Source: JARRQJ01 sp963810615
GTDB taxonomy: Bacteria > Pseudomonadota > Gammaproteobacteria > DRLM01
Assembly (NCBI GenBank): GCA_963810615.1
Contig: CAWEOA010000001.1
Span: 248,001-312,000 of the forward strand
Direction: 5' to 3'
DNA length: 64,000 nucleotides
In this document: positions 37,987 through 47,779 of the stretch, one piece after another
Layout of the letters: each line of letters opens with the position of its first letter
Numbering within the stretch: the stretch's first letter is position 1
The notes under the pieces: model-generated
Seen by the model: only the letters and a program-made list of their open reading frames with translations
Database searches by the model: none
Told to the model about the DNA's origin: nothing
Position numbers and translations under genes: made by a program

Positions 37987-40134
37987 ATGACTACTCCGGA
38001 ACACCCGTTACCTGATTATCTTGCGGAAGTTTCAGAACGCACTGAAATTCGGAGCGGCGTTCCGTTACCGTTGGGGACCGATGCGTCCCAGGGTGGCGTC
38101 AACTTCGCCTTATTCAGCCGTCACGCCAGCCGCGTTCGGCTGGAGTTGTTCGATCAGGCCGCGGACGCAAGGCCGGCCAAGGTGATTGATTTAGACCCCG
38201 TGCGCAATCGCACGGGTGATGTGTGGCACGTATGGCTTGCAGGAATTCGTCCCGGCCAGCTCTATGCTTACCGGGTGGACGGTCCGTACCAACCCAAGGA
38301 AGGTCATCGTTTTAATTTCAACAAGCTGCTTCTGGATCCCTTTGCGACGGCGATCACGCCTTTGCCCCATTGGGATTTTGGCGCGGCACGCGGCTATGAA
38401 CCGTCGGCGCCGGGGCCAGACTTGGCCTGCTCGAAAGTCGATGATGCCGGCGCCATGCCGAAATGCGTGTTCACGCATGAGCACTTCGACTGGCACGATG
38501 ACCTGCCGCTCCGGCATTCCTGGTCAAAGACAGTGATTTATGAAACGCATGTGCGTGGTTTGACTATTCATTCCAATGCCGGTGTGGAATATCCCGGTAC
38601 CTACCGCGGTCTGATGGAAAAGATCCCCTATCTAAAAGACCTGGGGGTGACGGCCGTGGAATTGATGCCGGTACACGAGTTCAATGAATACCAGCTGTCG
38701 GCCATCAATCCGCAAACGGGTAAACCGCTCAGGAATTACTGGGGCTACGATCCAGTGGCCTTCTTTGCGCCGAAGGCCTCCTATAGCAGTGCGGGAGGTA
38801 TGGGTCAGCAAAAGCTGGAGTTCAAGGAAATGGTCCTGGCGCTCCATCAAGCCGGTATCGAAGTGATCCTGGACGTGGTGTTCAATCACACGGCGGAAGG
38901 GAACGAGTTGGGTCCGACCTTGTGTTTCCGCGGGATGGATAACGCGATTTTCTACACGCTGGCGGACGACAAATGCTACTACAAGGACTACACGGGCACC
39001 GGTAACACCATCAACGCCAATCACCCCGTGGTGCGGGATCACATCTTGGCCGCATTACGCTACTGGGTGGTGGAGATGCATGTGGATGGATTCCGATTTG
39101 ACTTGGCGTCAGTTCTCGGTCGGGACGGCACCGGCAGACTGTTGGCCAATGCCCCTCTGCTCGGACGCATTGCCGAAGACCCGATCTTAAGAGACGTAAA
39201 AATCATCGCCGAGGCGTGGGATGCCGCCGGCGCCTACGAGGTGGGTAACTTTTCAGAGCGGCGGTGGGCGGAGTGGAACGGTCGCTATCGGGACGATGTC
39301 CGGCGTTACTGGCGCGGTGATGACGGGATGCTCGGTTTGTTTGCCAGCCGCATCTGCGGCAGTGCCGACATCTACACCGCGTCAGGCAAAGGTCCCGAGG
39401 GCAGTATCAATTTCGTCACCTGCCACGACGGCTTCACCTTGAACGACTTGGTGAGCTATCGCCACAAGCACAATGAAGCCAACGGCGAAAACAACCATGA
39501 CGGGACCGACGCCAACTTCAGCGACAACTACGGCGCTGAGGGCGAGACCGCGGATGCCGGGATCGAGGCGGTGCGGAAACGCCAGATTAAAAACTTCCTG
39601 CTGACGCTGTTGATCTCGCGCGGCGTACCCATGCTGCTCGGCGGGGACGAGTTGCGCCGCACCCAGGGCGGCAATAACAACGCCTACTGTCAGGACAACG
39701 AGGCGAGTTGGTATGACTGGAGCCGCCTGGAACAGCACGGTGAAATTCTCCGTTTCACCCGCGGCTTGATCGCCTTGCGCCGCGCCCATCCGATCCTGAG
39801 TAAGGAGCAATTTTACACGGACGCCGAGATCCATTGGTTCGGTCCGCAAGGGGGATTGCCCAACTGGGCCGATCCGAAAGATAAACAGTTCGCCTGTCTG
39901 ATCCATGAAGAAGAGCAGCACGCACTTTATCTGATGTTCAATGCCGGCACCGAAGCGGTCGATTTCGCTTTGCCCCCGGACTCCAGCGGGGCTCGCTGGC
40001 GTTTGGCCGCTGACACCGCTTGCGACGTGCCGCGAGATTTGTTTGCCGCGGGCGAAGAACCGCTCTTGGACAATCCCCAAGCCTACCACTTGGGTCCGCG
40101 CTCTGCCGCCGTACTGGTGACCCGGCGGCCATGA
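37987..40134 (+). CDS. glgX: glycogen debranching enzyme GlgX
   Basis: This 715-residue GH13 enzyme cuts alpha-1,6 branches left by phosphorylase. It has an N-terminal CBM48 (about 15-110). The catalytic barrel has region I DVVFNHTAEGN (near 296), region II GFRFDLASVLG (nucleophile Asp near 372), region III IAEAWD (Glu near 410) and region IV VTCHDGFTLND. The ATG at 37987 was chosen over a GTG five codons upstream; neither has a strong ribosome site. Its stop overlaps the next gene by four bases, coupling it to a membrane protease. Confidence 0.94.
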   Translation: MTTPEHPLPDYLAEVSERTEIRSGVPLPLGTDASQGGVNFALFSRHASRVRLELFDQAADARPAKVIDLDPVRNRTGDVWHVWLAGIRPGQLYAYRVDGPYQPKEGHRFNFNKLLLDPFATAITPLPHWDFGAARGYEPSAPGPDLACSKVDDAGAMPKCVFTHEHFDWHDDLPLRHSWSKTVIYETHVRGLTIHSNAGVEYPGTYRGLMEKIPYLKDLGVTAVELMPVHEFNEYQLSAINPQTGKPLRNYWGYDPVAFFAPKASYSSAGGMGQQKLEFKEMVLALHQAGIEVILDVVFNHTAEGNELGPTLCFRGMDNAIFYTLADDKCYYKDYTGTGNTINANHPVVRDHILAALRYWVVEMHVDGFRFDLASVLGRDGTGRLLANAPLLGRIAEDPILRDVKIIAEAWDAAGAYEVGNFSERRWAEWNGRYRDDVRRYWRGDDGMLGLFASRICGSADIYTASGKGPEGSINFVTCHDGFTLNDLVSYRHKHNEANGENNHDGTDANFSDNYGAEGETADAGIEAVRKRQIKNFLLTLLISRGVPMLLGGDELRRTQGGNNNAYCQDNEASWYDWSRLEQHGEILRFTRGLIALRRAHPILSKEQFYTDAEIHWFGPQGGLPNWADPKDKQFACLIHEEEQHALYLMFNAGTEAVDFALPPDSSGARWRLAADTACDVPRDLFAAGEEPLLDNPQAYHLGPRSAAVLVTRRP

Positions 40135-41249
40135 CTCGACAAAATATTCCGTTGGGAAGGATCATGGGTATTCCCATAGGACTGGATTATTCCTGGTTTT
40201 TGATATTTGCGCTGCTCACGTGGATGCTGGCAAGCAGTTACTATCCCGCCGAGTTCAAGAACTGGTCGCCGCCGCTTTACTGGTTCATGGGGGCGGTGAC
40301 GGCAATCATGCTGTTTGTGAGCGTGCTGCTCCACGAACTGGGGCACTCCGTGGTAGCCCTGCGCTACAAGATCCCGGTGCGCAGCATCACGCTGTTTATC
40401 TTCGGCGGCGTGGCCCGGATTGACACTAAACCGCCGAGCGCGATGGCGGAATTTCTCATCGCCATCGCAGGTCCCGTCGTGAGTCTTGCATTGGCGGTGC
40501 TGTTTACGGTGCTGCAGCCCGCGTTCGCCGCTGTCGAGCCATTGTGGGGCCTGGCGAAATACCTGGCCTACATCAACTTTTCGCTGGTGGTCTTCAATCT
40601 GATACCCGGTTTCCCGCTGGATGGCGGTCGCGTGTTCCGGGCTGTTGTATGGGCCGTCACCAAAGACATGCGCCGTGCTACGCTGATCGCTGCTAATGTG
40701 GGTCGCTTTTTTGCTTACCTGTTCATATTTGTCGGTGTGTGGCAAATGTTCAGCGGCAACTTTGGCGGCGGGCTGTGGATTGCCTTTATCGGCTGGTTTC
40801 TCAACAACGCCGCGACCGCCGAGGTGCAGCAGGTCATGGTTCAGGCTCAGCTGGCCGGGCACACGGTGAGGCAGGCCATGAGCAGCCGCGGCGTCAGCGT
40901 CCCTGCGGATCTGACGCTGCAACAGTTGGTGGACGGACACATCCTCGGTAGCGGTCGCCGGTGCTTTCTCGTCATAAGCGGAGAAGACACGGTCGGCCTG
41001 ATAACCCTGCACCGAGTGAAGGAGGTACCCCGGCCCGAGTGGGGGGAGACGACTGCCGCACAAGCGATGTTGCCGCTCAAAGAAGTCAAACGCATCAGCC
41101 CGGATGCTGAACTTTGGTCGGCGCTCGAACAGATGGGCCGCGAGGGAGTCAATCAACTCCCCGTCATGACCGGTCAGCAGGTATTCGGGATGCTAAGCCG
41201 CGAAGACGTCATCACGTTTATGCGTACGCTGCAGGCAATCGGAACATAG
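40131..41249 (+). CDS. M50 site-2 protease with C-terminal CBS domains
   Basis: This is a 372-residue intramembrane metalloprotease of the SpoIVFB/Rip3-like class. The zinc site is HELGH (residues 69-73), and the third ligand lies in FNLIPGFPLDGGRVF (near 160). About six membrane segments cover residues 12-235. Two CBS motifs (about 250-370) follow and may sense adenine nucleotides or other ligands. It starts inside the stop of glgX (ATGA). Such proteases release membrane-bound regulators; coupling to a glycogen gene suggests control by energy state, which is inference. Confidence 0.9.
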   Translation: MTRQNIPLGRIMGIPIGLDYSWFLIFALLTWMLASSYYPAEFKNWSPPLYWFMGAVTAIMLFVSVLLHELGHSVVALRYKIPVRSITLFIFGGVARIDTKPPSAMAEFLIAIAGPVVSLALAVLFTVLQPAFAAVEPLWGLAKYLAYINFSLVVFNLIPGFPLDGGRVFRAVVWAVTKDMRRATLIAANVGRFFAYLFIFVGVWQMFSGNFGGGLWIAFIGWFLNNAATAEVQQVMVQAQLAGHTVRQAMSSRGVSVPADLTLQQLVDGHILGSGRRCFLVISGEDTVGLITLHRVKEVPRPEWGETTAAQAMLPLKEVKRISPDAELWSALEQMGREGVNQLPVMTGQQVFGMLSREDVITFMRTLQAIGT

Positions 41250-41317
41250 TAGACACACCGGAGTCCGATGTCTTGTTGAAGGCGGAATGTTTGCATGAAT
41301 TCCGGTAAACGAAAAGA

Positions 41318-41464
41318 ATGATCCCGATCACGGCCGTGTTTGTAGATGTCGGTGGTGTACTTCTCACCAAGGGCTGGGGTCAGCAGGCCCGTATACGGGC
41401 GGCGACGCGCTTCAAGCCGGCATGGGCGAAATGGGGGAGCATTGCCCGAACTTCGCCACGATAA
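41318..41464 (+). pseudogene. HAD-hydrolase N-terminal remnant
   Basis: The frame encodes ITAVFVDVGGVLLTKGWGQQ, then ARIRAATRFKPAW, and stops after 48 codons. DVGGVLLT is a typical HAD motif I of the phosphoglucomutase-like/haloacid dehalogenase class, which normally runs to about 200 residues. The stretch up to the phosphoketolase start at 41626 carries no further HAD motif in any frame that I could see. The gene seems to have lost about three quarters of its length. Confidence 0.65.
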
Positions 41465-41625
41465 ACGCAGTCTTTGCGGCATTAGGGAGTATCATGGCAT
41501 TGCTGCCGTGGATTTATGTTTCCGGATGCATTACACCTTCGGCACCTGCCTGCGCGTTGTTCAGGCCAAAGAGTGTTCAGCGCCGGCGGAAACGAATTTG
41601 GCGCTAAAAACAAAAGGAGTTGACC

Positions 41626-43995
41626 ATGAAGACAAAGACACTGAGCCCGGAACTGCTCCACACGATGGATGCCTACTGGCGTGCCGCCAACTATTTGTCG
41701 GTCGGTCAGATTTATCTGTACGATAATCCGCTGCTGAAGCGGCCGCTGACCCTCGAGGACGTAAAGCACATGCTGCTGGGACACTGGGGCACGACCCCTG
41801 GGCAGAACTTCATCTATATGCATTTGAATCGGGTCATCAAAAAATACGACCTCAACATGATCTACGTCTCCGGCCCCGGGCACGGCGGCCCGGCGGTGGT
41901 GGGCAACACCTATCTCGAAGGTACGTACAGCGAGGTCTATCCCAATATCAGCCAGGATGAGGCCGGGCTGCAGAAGCTCTTCAAACAGTTCTCGTTTCCC
42001 GGCGGCATTCCCAGCCACGCATCGCCGGAGTGTCCGGGCTCGATCCATGAGGGTGGCGAACTGGGCTATTCGCTCAGCCATTCATTCGGAGCGGTATTCG
42101 ACAATCCCGATTTGATCGTTGCCTGCGTTGTGGGCGACGGCGAGGCCGAGACGGGTCCCTTGGCCACCGCCTGGCAGTCCAACAAGTTTCTCAACCCGAT
42201 CACCGACGGCGCGGTACTGCCGATCCTGCACCTCAACGGCTACAAGATCAGCAACCCCACTGTCTCTGCCCGCATCGAGCATGAGGAGTTGGAGCAATTT
42301 ATCCGTGGCTGCGGCTGGGCGCCGTACTTTGTGGAAGGTGATGAGCCGGATGCGATGCATCAGCTCATGGCTGGTACCTTGGAAAAGGCCATCGAGGACA
42401 TTCGGCACATCCAAAACAATGCACGCAACAACAACGATGCTACACGGCCGCGCTGGCCGATGATTGTTCTCAAATCACCCAAGGGCTGGACGGGACCGAA
42501 GGTGGTCAACGGTTTGCAGATCGAAGGCACCTTCCGTGCGCATCAGGTGCCGCTCCACCCAGGCAAGCATCCCGAACACCTCAAGCTGTTGGAAGACTGG
42601 CTCAAAAGCTATCGACCGGAGGAGCTTTTCGATGCGCAGGGCCGCCTGAAACCGGAGCTGGCCGAACTGGCACCCGAGGGCGAACGCCGCATGGGGGCGA
42701 ATCCCCACGCCAACGGCGGCATGCTGCTGCGCGAGTTGCGGATGCCGGATTTTCGTGAATATGCGGCCGACGTGCCCGCGCCGGGGGCGCCCGGCATCGG
42801 CGACACTCATGTGCTCGGGCAATTCCTGCGCGATGTGGCGAAGTTCAACGCCGAGCAGCGCAATTTCCGGGTCTTTGGTCCGGACGAGACACTGTCCAAT
42901 GGTCTGGAGGCGCTCTTTGAAGTGACCCGGCGCCAGTGGGATGCCGCGACCGTGGAGAATGACGAGTTTCTCGCACCCGCCGGGCGGGTGATGGAGATGC
43001 TCAGCGAGCATCAATGCGAGGGCTGGCTGGAGGGCTACCTGCTCACCGGACGGCATGGGCTGTTCAACTGCTACGAGGCATTTATCCACATCATCGATTC
43101 GATGTTCAACCAGCACGCCAAGTGGCTGAAGGTCACGGCGCACCTGCCGTGGCGACGCAAGATCGCCTCGCTGAACTACCTGCTGACCTCCCACGTCTGG
43201 CGCCAGGATCACAATGGATTCACCCACCAGGACCCCGGTTTCATCGACCACGTCGTGAACAAGAAGGCCGAAGTCGTGCGAGTTTACTTTCCGCCGGATG
43301 CCAACTGCCTGTTGTCGGTGATGGATCACTGCCTGCGCAGCCATCATTATGTCAACGTCGTGGTCGCGGGCAAACATCCCGCACCGCAGTGGCTGACGAT
43401 GGACGCCGCGGTCAAGCATTGCAGCGAGGGCATCGGTATCTGGCAGTGGGCCAGCAACGACCAGGCTGTTGCGCCCGATTTGGTCATGGCATGTTGCGGC
43501 GACGTGCCTACGCTGGAGACGCTGGCCGCCGTTTCCATCTTGCGCGAACACCTGCCTGAGCTGAAGATCCGTGTGGTCAACGTCGTCGACCTCATGAAGC
43601 TGCAGACACCCAGCGAGCACCCGCACGGCTTGAATGATACGGATTTCGACGAACTCTTCACCAAGGACAAGCCGGTGATCTTTGCTTACCATGCTTACCC
43701 GTGGTTGATCCACCGCCTGACCTATCGCCGCACCAACCACCACGGTATCCACGTCCGCGGCTACAAGGAAGAGGGCACCATTACCACGCCATTCGATATG
43801 ACGGTGTTGAACGATCTGGACCGTTTCCACCTGGTGATGGACGCCATAGACCGTCTACCGCAGACCGGCGACAAAGGTATCTACCTGAAGCAGCAGCTCA
43901 AGGACAAGCTCATCGAGCACAAGCAATACATCAACAAGCACGGCCAGGATATGCCGGAGATCCGCAATTGGCGATGGAAGGGATCAAGCGTATGA
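41626..43995 (+). CDS. xfp: phosphoketolase (xylulose-5-phosphate/fructose-6-phosphate)
   Basis: This 789-residue thiamine-diphosphate enzyme splits xylulose 5-phosphate or fructose 6-phosphate to acetyl phosphate plus an aldose phosphate. YVSGPGHGGPAVVGNTYLEG and GDGEAETGPLATAWQSNKF are cofactor and substrate blocks, and SHASPECPGSIHEGGELGYS is also diagnostic. The end, MPEIRNWRW, matches the family C-terminus. An AAAGGAG lies six bases before the ATG at 41626; a TTG two codons upstream is less likely. No acetate kinase or phosphotransacetylase gene is in the window, so the fate of acetyl phosphate is not shown. Confidence 0.96.
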   Translation: MKTKTLSPELLHTMDAYWRAANYLSVGQIYLYDNPLLKRPLTLEDVKHMLLGHWGTTPGQNFIYMHLNRVIKKYDLNMIYVSGPGHGGPAVVGNTYLEGTYSEVYPNISQDEAGLQKLFKQFSFPGGIPSHASPECPGSIHEGGELGYSLSHSFGAVFDNPDLIVACVVGDGEAETGPLATAWQSNKFLNPITDGAVLPILHLNGYKISNPTVSARIEHEELEQFIRGCGWAPYFVEGDEPDAMHQLMAGTLEKAIEDIRHIQNNARNNNDATRPRWPMIVLKSPKGWTGPKVVNGLQIEGTFRAHQVPLHPGKHPEHLKLLEDWLKSYRPEELFDAQGRLKPELAELAPEGERRMGANPHANGGMLLRELRMPDFREYAADVPAPGAPGIGDTHVLGQFLRDVAKFNAEQRNFRVFGPDETLSNGLEALFEVTRRQWDAATVENDEFLAPAGRVMEMLSEHQCEGWLEGYLLTGRHGLFNCYEAFIHIIDSMFNQHAKWLKVTAHLPWRRKIASLNYLLTSHVWRQDHNGFTHQDPGFIDHVVNKKAEVVRVYFPPDANCLLSVMDHCLRSHHYVNVVVAGKHPAPQWLTMDAAVKHCSEGIGIWQWASNDQAVAPDLVMACCGDVPTLETLAAVSILREHLPELKIRVVNVVDLMKLQTPSEHPHGLNDTDFDELFTKDKPVIFAYHAYPWLIHRLTYRRTNHHGIHVRGYKEEGTITTPFDMTVLNDLDRFHLVMDAIDRLPQTGDKGIYLKQQLKDKLIEHKQYINKHGQDMPEIRNWRWKGSSV

Positions 43996-44236
43996 GCGCC
44001 GAGCCGCTGCAGAAGCCATAGTGCGCAAGTTGGGTTTGGACCGCATCGACGTCGAAGCGTAGCCAGAAAAAGGTTAAGCGGGCGGTGCCGTCCGAGACGT
44101 GACCTGGCCGCAGCTCTTTGGGGCTGGATTGCGTTTTTCGGTGATATTGTTTATCACTGGAGGGGCCGCGCACAGACCGCTTGATTGCGGATACACCGTC
44201 ATGTGCTATCTCACAACCGTGATTTGGAGATTGACC

Positions 44237-45595
44237 ATGCATAAGTTCAAACAAGTCTGGAGCAATCTGCGCTCGAGCTTTTGGTTCATGCCTTCGCTGA
44301 TAGTTATAGCCAATATCGCCTTCGCAGCGGCGTTAATCGAATCAGATTTCATCGGCGGCGATCGCTGGCTGTCCCAGTGGCCACGGTTGTTCGGCGTTGG
44401 GGCGGACGGGGCGCGCCAGATGTTGTCCACACTTGCCGGTTCGATGATGTCCGTTCTGGGTATCACGTTCTCCATGACCCTGGTGGCGCTGGCATTGGCT
44501 TCGAGCCAATATACCTCGCGCATCCTGCGCAATTTTATGGGCAGCCGCGTTACGCAACTCACGCTCGGGATCTTCGCTGGCGTATTCGCTTATTGCCTGG
44601 TCGTGTTGCGCACCATTCGCGGTGGTGGTGGCGTAGACGAGTTCGTGCCGAGCCTGGCGGTGTTTTTTGCGTTTGTGCTGGCGCTCGCCGGTATCGGTAT
44701 CCTAGTTTTCTTTATTCATCACATCGCCTCGTCGATCCAGGCTTCCAGCATCATCGCCTCCATAGCCCAGGACACCATCTCATCCATTGAGAGGCTTTTT
44801 CCTGAAAAATTGGGACACGGACCCGATGAGGATGATGAGGAGGACAGGGACCGGATGCTTCGGTCTCAGTCCGAGAGGACATGGCAGGCGGTGCCGGCAG
44901 AGTCGGACGGATACATTCAGAGTGTGGGAAATGATGCGCTGCTACGCCTGGCGCGGGACAGTAAGACCGTCGTGCGTATGGAACGCGGCATCGGCGCGTT
45001 CGTTGTGCAAAATACCGCCTTGGCATCGCTCGCTCTGGACGAGCCTCCGGATCAAGAGACGATCAAAGCCCTTAATAATGCTTACAATATAGGCCGCCAT
45101 CGCACGGTTGAACAAGACCCCGCTTTCGGTATCCGACAGATCGTGGATATGGCCCTGAAGGCGCTTTCACCCGGTATCAATGACACTTCGACGGCGGTAA
45201 TGTGCGTGGATTATCTGACGGCGATTCTGGCTCGACTGGCCCCCCGGAAATTCCCGGCATCGCTTCGCTACGAAGGAGACCGACTGAGTGTAATCACCAT
45301 AGCCCCGACGTTTGAAGGTCTGCTGGCCGAGGCTTTCGACCAGATCCGGGGTAGCGCCGTAGGAAATGTCGGCATCATGGCGCGCATGCTCAGCGCCCTC
45401 GAGACGCTCGCCAGTCTGTCCGACAGCCCGCGCCGCCGACGGGCGCTCCACGAACAGGTGCTGTGGATTGCCGAACTGGCCGGTCGCACCACCGAATCCG
45501 CCCATGAGCGCGAGCGGCTCGCAAGGCGGCTGATGGAGGTGCGTCAGGTACTCCAAGCTGAGCCTGTGTTGAACGATGAGGAAGAGAAGGCATAG
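44237..45595 (+). CDS. DUF2254 membrane protein
   Basis: This is a 452-residue predicted inner-membrane protein. The ATG at 44237 has a GGAGA site six bases ahead; the longer open frame upstream is not protein-like. Four membrane segments fill the first 215 residues: FWFMPSLIVIANIAFAAALI, a second around GSMMSVLGITFSMTLVALAL, then two near 150-210. The soluble C-terminal half contains DPAFGIRQIVDMALKALSPG and INDTSTA, the DUF2254 signature. Function is unknown. It ends only four bases before atpD, so it is probably transcribed with the ATPase operon. Confidence 0.88.
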   Translation: MHKFKQVWSNLRSSFWFMPSLIVIANIAFAAALIESDFIGGDRWLSQWPRLFGVGADGARQMLSTLAGSMMSVLGITFSMTLVALALASSQYTSRILRNFMGSRVTQLTLGIFAGVFAYCLVVLRTIRGGGGVDEFVPSLAVFFAFVLALAGIGILVFFIHHIASSIQASSIIASIAQDTISSIERLFPEKLGHGPDEDDEEDRDRMLRSQSERTWQAVPAESDGYIQSVGNDALLRLARDSKTVVRMERGIGAFVVQNTALASLALDEPPDQETIKALNNAYNIGRHRTVEQDPAFGIRQIVDMALKALSPGINDTSTAVMCVDYLTAILARLAPRKFPASLRYEGDRLSVITIAPTFEGLLAEAFDQIRGSAVGNVGIMARMLSALETLASLSDSPRRRRALHEQVLWIAELAGRTTESAHERERLARRLMEVRQVLQAEPVLNDEEEKA

Positions 45596-45599
45596 TGTT

Positions 45600-47069
45600 A
45601 TGAGACCAAACCGAGCAACAGCAGGCACAGCTCGTTTAGCGAATTGCGGCGCGGTCGTCTCGGTGCGCGGCAGCGTCGTGGATATACGATTCGAAGAACA
45701 GTTGCCGCCGATCTACTCAGTGCTGCGCGCGGGAACGGAGAAACAGATCGTCATTGAAGTGCTGGCGCAACTGGATGCGCATCGCGTGCGCGGGATTGCC
45801 TTGACCCCCACCCAGGGCCTGGCCCGCGGCATGACGGTGGAGGACAGCGGCGGTCCATTATTGGCGCCGGTGGGCAAAGGGATTCTGTCGCGTATGTTCG
45901 ATGTCTTCGGCAATGCCATCGACCGTCAGGCGCCGCCGTCGGACGTGCAATGGCGTTCTGTGCATCGGGCCCCGCCCGCGTTGGCGCGACGTTCCACCAA
46001 ATCCGAGATCTTCGAGACGGGCATAAAAGTCATCGATGTGTTGATGCCGCTGGAGCGCGGCGGCAAGGCGGGTCTGTTTGGCGGGGCGGGCGTGGGCAAG
46101 ACGGTGTTACTCACTGAAATGATCCACAACATGATCGGCCACCAGGAGGGCGTCAGTATTTTTTGCGGAATCGGCGAACGCTGCCGCGAAGGTGAGGAGC
46201 TGTACCGCGAAATGAAGCAAGCCGGTGTGCTGACGAATATGGTGATGATCTTCGGTCAGATGAACGAGCCGCCCGGCGCCCGTTTCCGCGTCGGCCATGC
46301 CGCGCTGACCATGGCCGAGTATTTCCGCGACGACGAACGCCGCGATGTGTTGCTGCTAATCGATAATATCTTCCGCTTTATCCAGGCCGGATCGGAGGTA
46401 TCCGGCCTGATGGGGCAGATGCCGTCGCGTCTCGGTTATCAGCCCACCATGGGCACCGAGTTGTCACAGTTGGAAGAGCGCATCGCCAACACTGATCGCG
46501 GCGCCATCACCTCGATCCAGGCGGTGTATGTGCCGGCGGACGATTTCACCGATCCGGCGGCGGTGCATACCTTTTCTCACCTTTCAGCGTCCATTGTGCT
46601 GTCGCGCAAGCGGGCCGGCGAAGGACTTTATCCGGCCATCGATCCGTTACAGTCCAGTTCCAAAATGGCCACGCCGGGCATCGTCGGCGCACGACACTAT
46701 CGCCTGGCCCAGGAAGTCCGGCGCACACTGGCGCAATATACGGATCTCAAGGATATCATCGCCATGCTTGGTCTGGAACAGTTGTCGCCGCAGGACCGCA
46801 ACGTGGTGGCGCGCGCCCGCCGGCTGGAGCGTTTTCTCACTCAGCCGTTTTTCACCACCGAGCAATTCACCGGCCTGCAAGGTAAGCTGGTCAGCCTCGA
46901 AGACGCGTTGGACGGCTGTGAGCGTATCCTGAGCGATGAATTCCAGGACTATCCGGAGAGCGCGCTCTACATGATCGGGACGGTTGACGAAGCGAAGAAA
47001 AAGGAGAACCCTGATCCGAAAACCAAGCCGGGGAGCGAACATGCCGCAGCCGACACGCATGAATCTTAA
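45600..47069 (+). CDS. atpD: N-ATPase F1 subunit beta
   Basis: This 489-residue catalytic subunit has Walker A GGAGVGKT (near 161-168) and the GERCREGEE loop that holds the catalytic Glu. IDNIFRFIQAGSEVSGL and the VPADDFTDPA segment are typical. It is the first gene of an atpD-C-Q-R-B-E-F-A-G operon, the order that defines the N-type ATPases, a second F-ATPase class found beside the housekeeping enzyme. The ATG at 45600 follows GAAGG by nine bases. In place of the usual C-terminus it has a charged tail ending AAADTHES. Confidence 0.96.
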   Translation: MRPNRATAGTARLANCGAVVSVRGSVVDIRFEEQLPPIYSVLRAGTEKQIVIEVLAQLDAHRVRGIALTPTQGLARGMTVEDSGGPLLAPVGKGILSRMFDVFGNAIDRQAPPSDVQWRSVHRAPPALARRSTKSEIFETGIKVIDVLMPLERGGKAGLFGGAGVGKTVLLTEMIHNMIGHQEGVSIFCGIGERCREGEELYREMKQAGVLTNMVMIFGQMNEPPGARFRVGHAALTMAEYFRDDERRDVLLLIDNIFRFIQAGSEVSGLMGQMPSRLGYQPTMGTELSQLEERIANTDRGAITSIQAVYVPADDFTDPAAVHTFSHLSASIVLSRKRAGEGLYPAIDPLQSSSKMATPGIVGARHYRLAQEVRRTLAQYTDLKDIIAMLGLEQLSPQDRNVVARARRLERFLTQPFFTTEQFTGLQGKLVSLEDALDGCERILSDEFQDYPESALYMIGTVDEAKKKENPDPKTKPGSEHAAADTHES

Positions 47070-47448
47070 GGTTCTCCTGCCGTTTCGAATCTTCGCCGAG
47101 AAGACCGGCGTAGCGCGCATCGTCGCGGAGACCCGTGCGGGCTCGTTCGGGATCTTGCCGCTGCGGCTCGATTGCGTGGCGGCGCTTACCCCGGGCATTC
47201 TGATCTACGAAACTGACATGGAGGGCGAGGTTTACGTCGCCGTGGATGAAGGGGTCCTGGTCAAGACCGGCCCGGACGTGCTCGTTTCCGTGCGCCGGGC
47301 GCTGGGTGGGACTGACCTCGGCCAATTGCGCGACGCCGTGGAGCGGGAGTTTCTGACCCTGGACGAGCACGAGCAAAGCGTGAGGTCGGTGCTGGCGAAA
47401 ATGGAAAGCGACTTCATCCGTCGTATGGCGGCGTTTCACAATGAGTGA
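47041..47448 (+). CDS. atpC: N-ATPase F1 subunit epsilon
   Basis: This 135-residue epsilon subunit couples the F1 head to the rotor. The beta-sandwich part holds RAGSFGILPLRLDCVAALTP and YVAVDEGVLVKTG. The C-terminal helix region contains LDEHEQSVRSVLAKMESDF. The ATG at 47041, with GGGGAG five bases ahead, overlaps the end of atpD by 29 bases; a second ATG at 47059 is possible. Confidence 0.92.
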   Translation: MPQPTRMNLKVLLPFRIFAEKTGVARIVAETRAGSFGILPLRLDCVAALTPGILIYETDMEGEVYVAVDEGVLVKTGPDVLVSVRRALGGTDLGQLRDAVEREFLTLDEHEQSVRSVLAKMESDFIRRMAAFHNE

Positions 47449-47779
47449 TGAATCGCAAAATAAGCCCGCGAAGCCGAAGCCGTCGCTCAGTCAGGAGGTC
47501 GGCGTGAAGGCGGCGCGTAAGCTTAAGGCGCAGCGCAACGCCGCGCCGGGCGTGTGGTTCGGCCTGGGTATTATGGGGATCGTCGGCTGGTCGGTGGCGA
47601 TTCCGACACTGCTCGGCGCGGCGCTCGGGTTGTGGCTGGACCAGCGTTATCCGGGGGGCCGCTCCTGGACATTGGCGCTGCTGGTGGCCGGACTCACGAT
47701 CGGCTGCTTCAATGCGTGGCATTGGGTTGCCAGGGAAGACAAAGCCATGCGGGACGAACAGGAGGATATGGATGAGTGA
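47441..47779 (+). CDS. atpQ: N-ATPase accessory subunit AtpQ (AtpI/AtpZ-like)
   Basis: This 112-residue protein has a basic N-terminal arm (KPSLSQEVGVKAARKLKAQR) and two membrane helices, VWFGLGIMGIVGWSVAIPTL and WTLALLVAGLTIGCFNAWHW. The first is followed by GAALGLWLDQRYPG, a pattern shared with AtpI/AtpZ proteins that help assemble the c-ring. It overlaps atpC by eight bases. Confidence 0.88.
   Translation: MSDESQNKPAKPKPSLSQEVGVKAARKLKAQRNAAPGVWFGLGIMGIVGWSVAIPTLLGAALGLWLDQRYPGGRSWTLALLVAGLTIGCFNAWHWVAREDKAMRDEQEDMDE

Noticed and set aside
42475..43830. 451-codon minus-strand open frame opposite phosphoketolase
   Set aside because: It is a mirror of the phosphoketolase codons, with no ribosome site or domain.
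43990..44100. Protein-like scrap after phosphoketolase (AEAIVRKLGLDRIDVEA)
   Set aside because: It is too short to assign and overlaps the phosphoketolase end; it could be chance.
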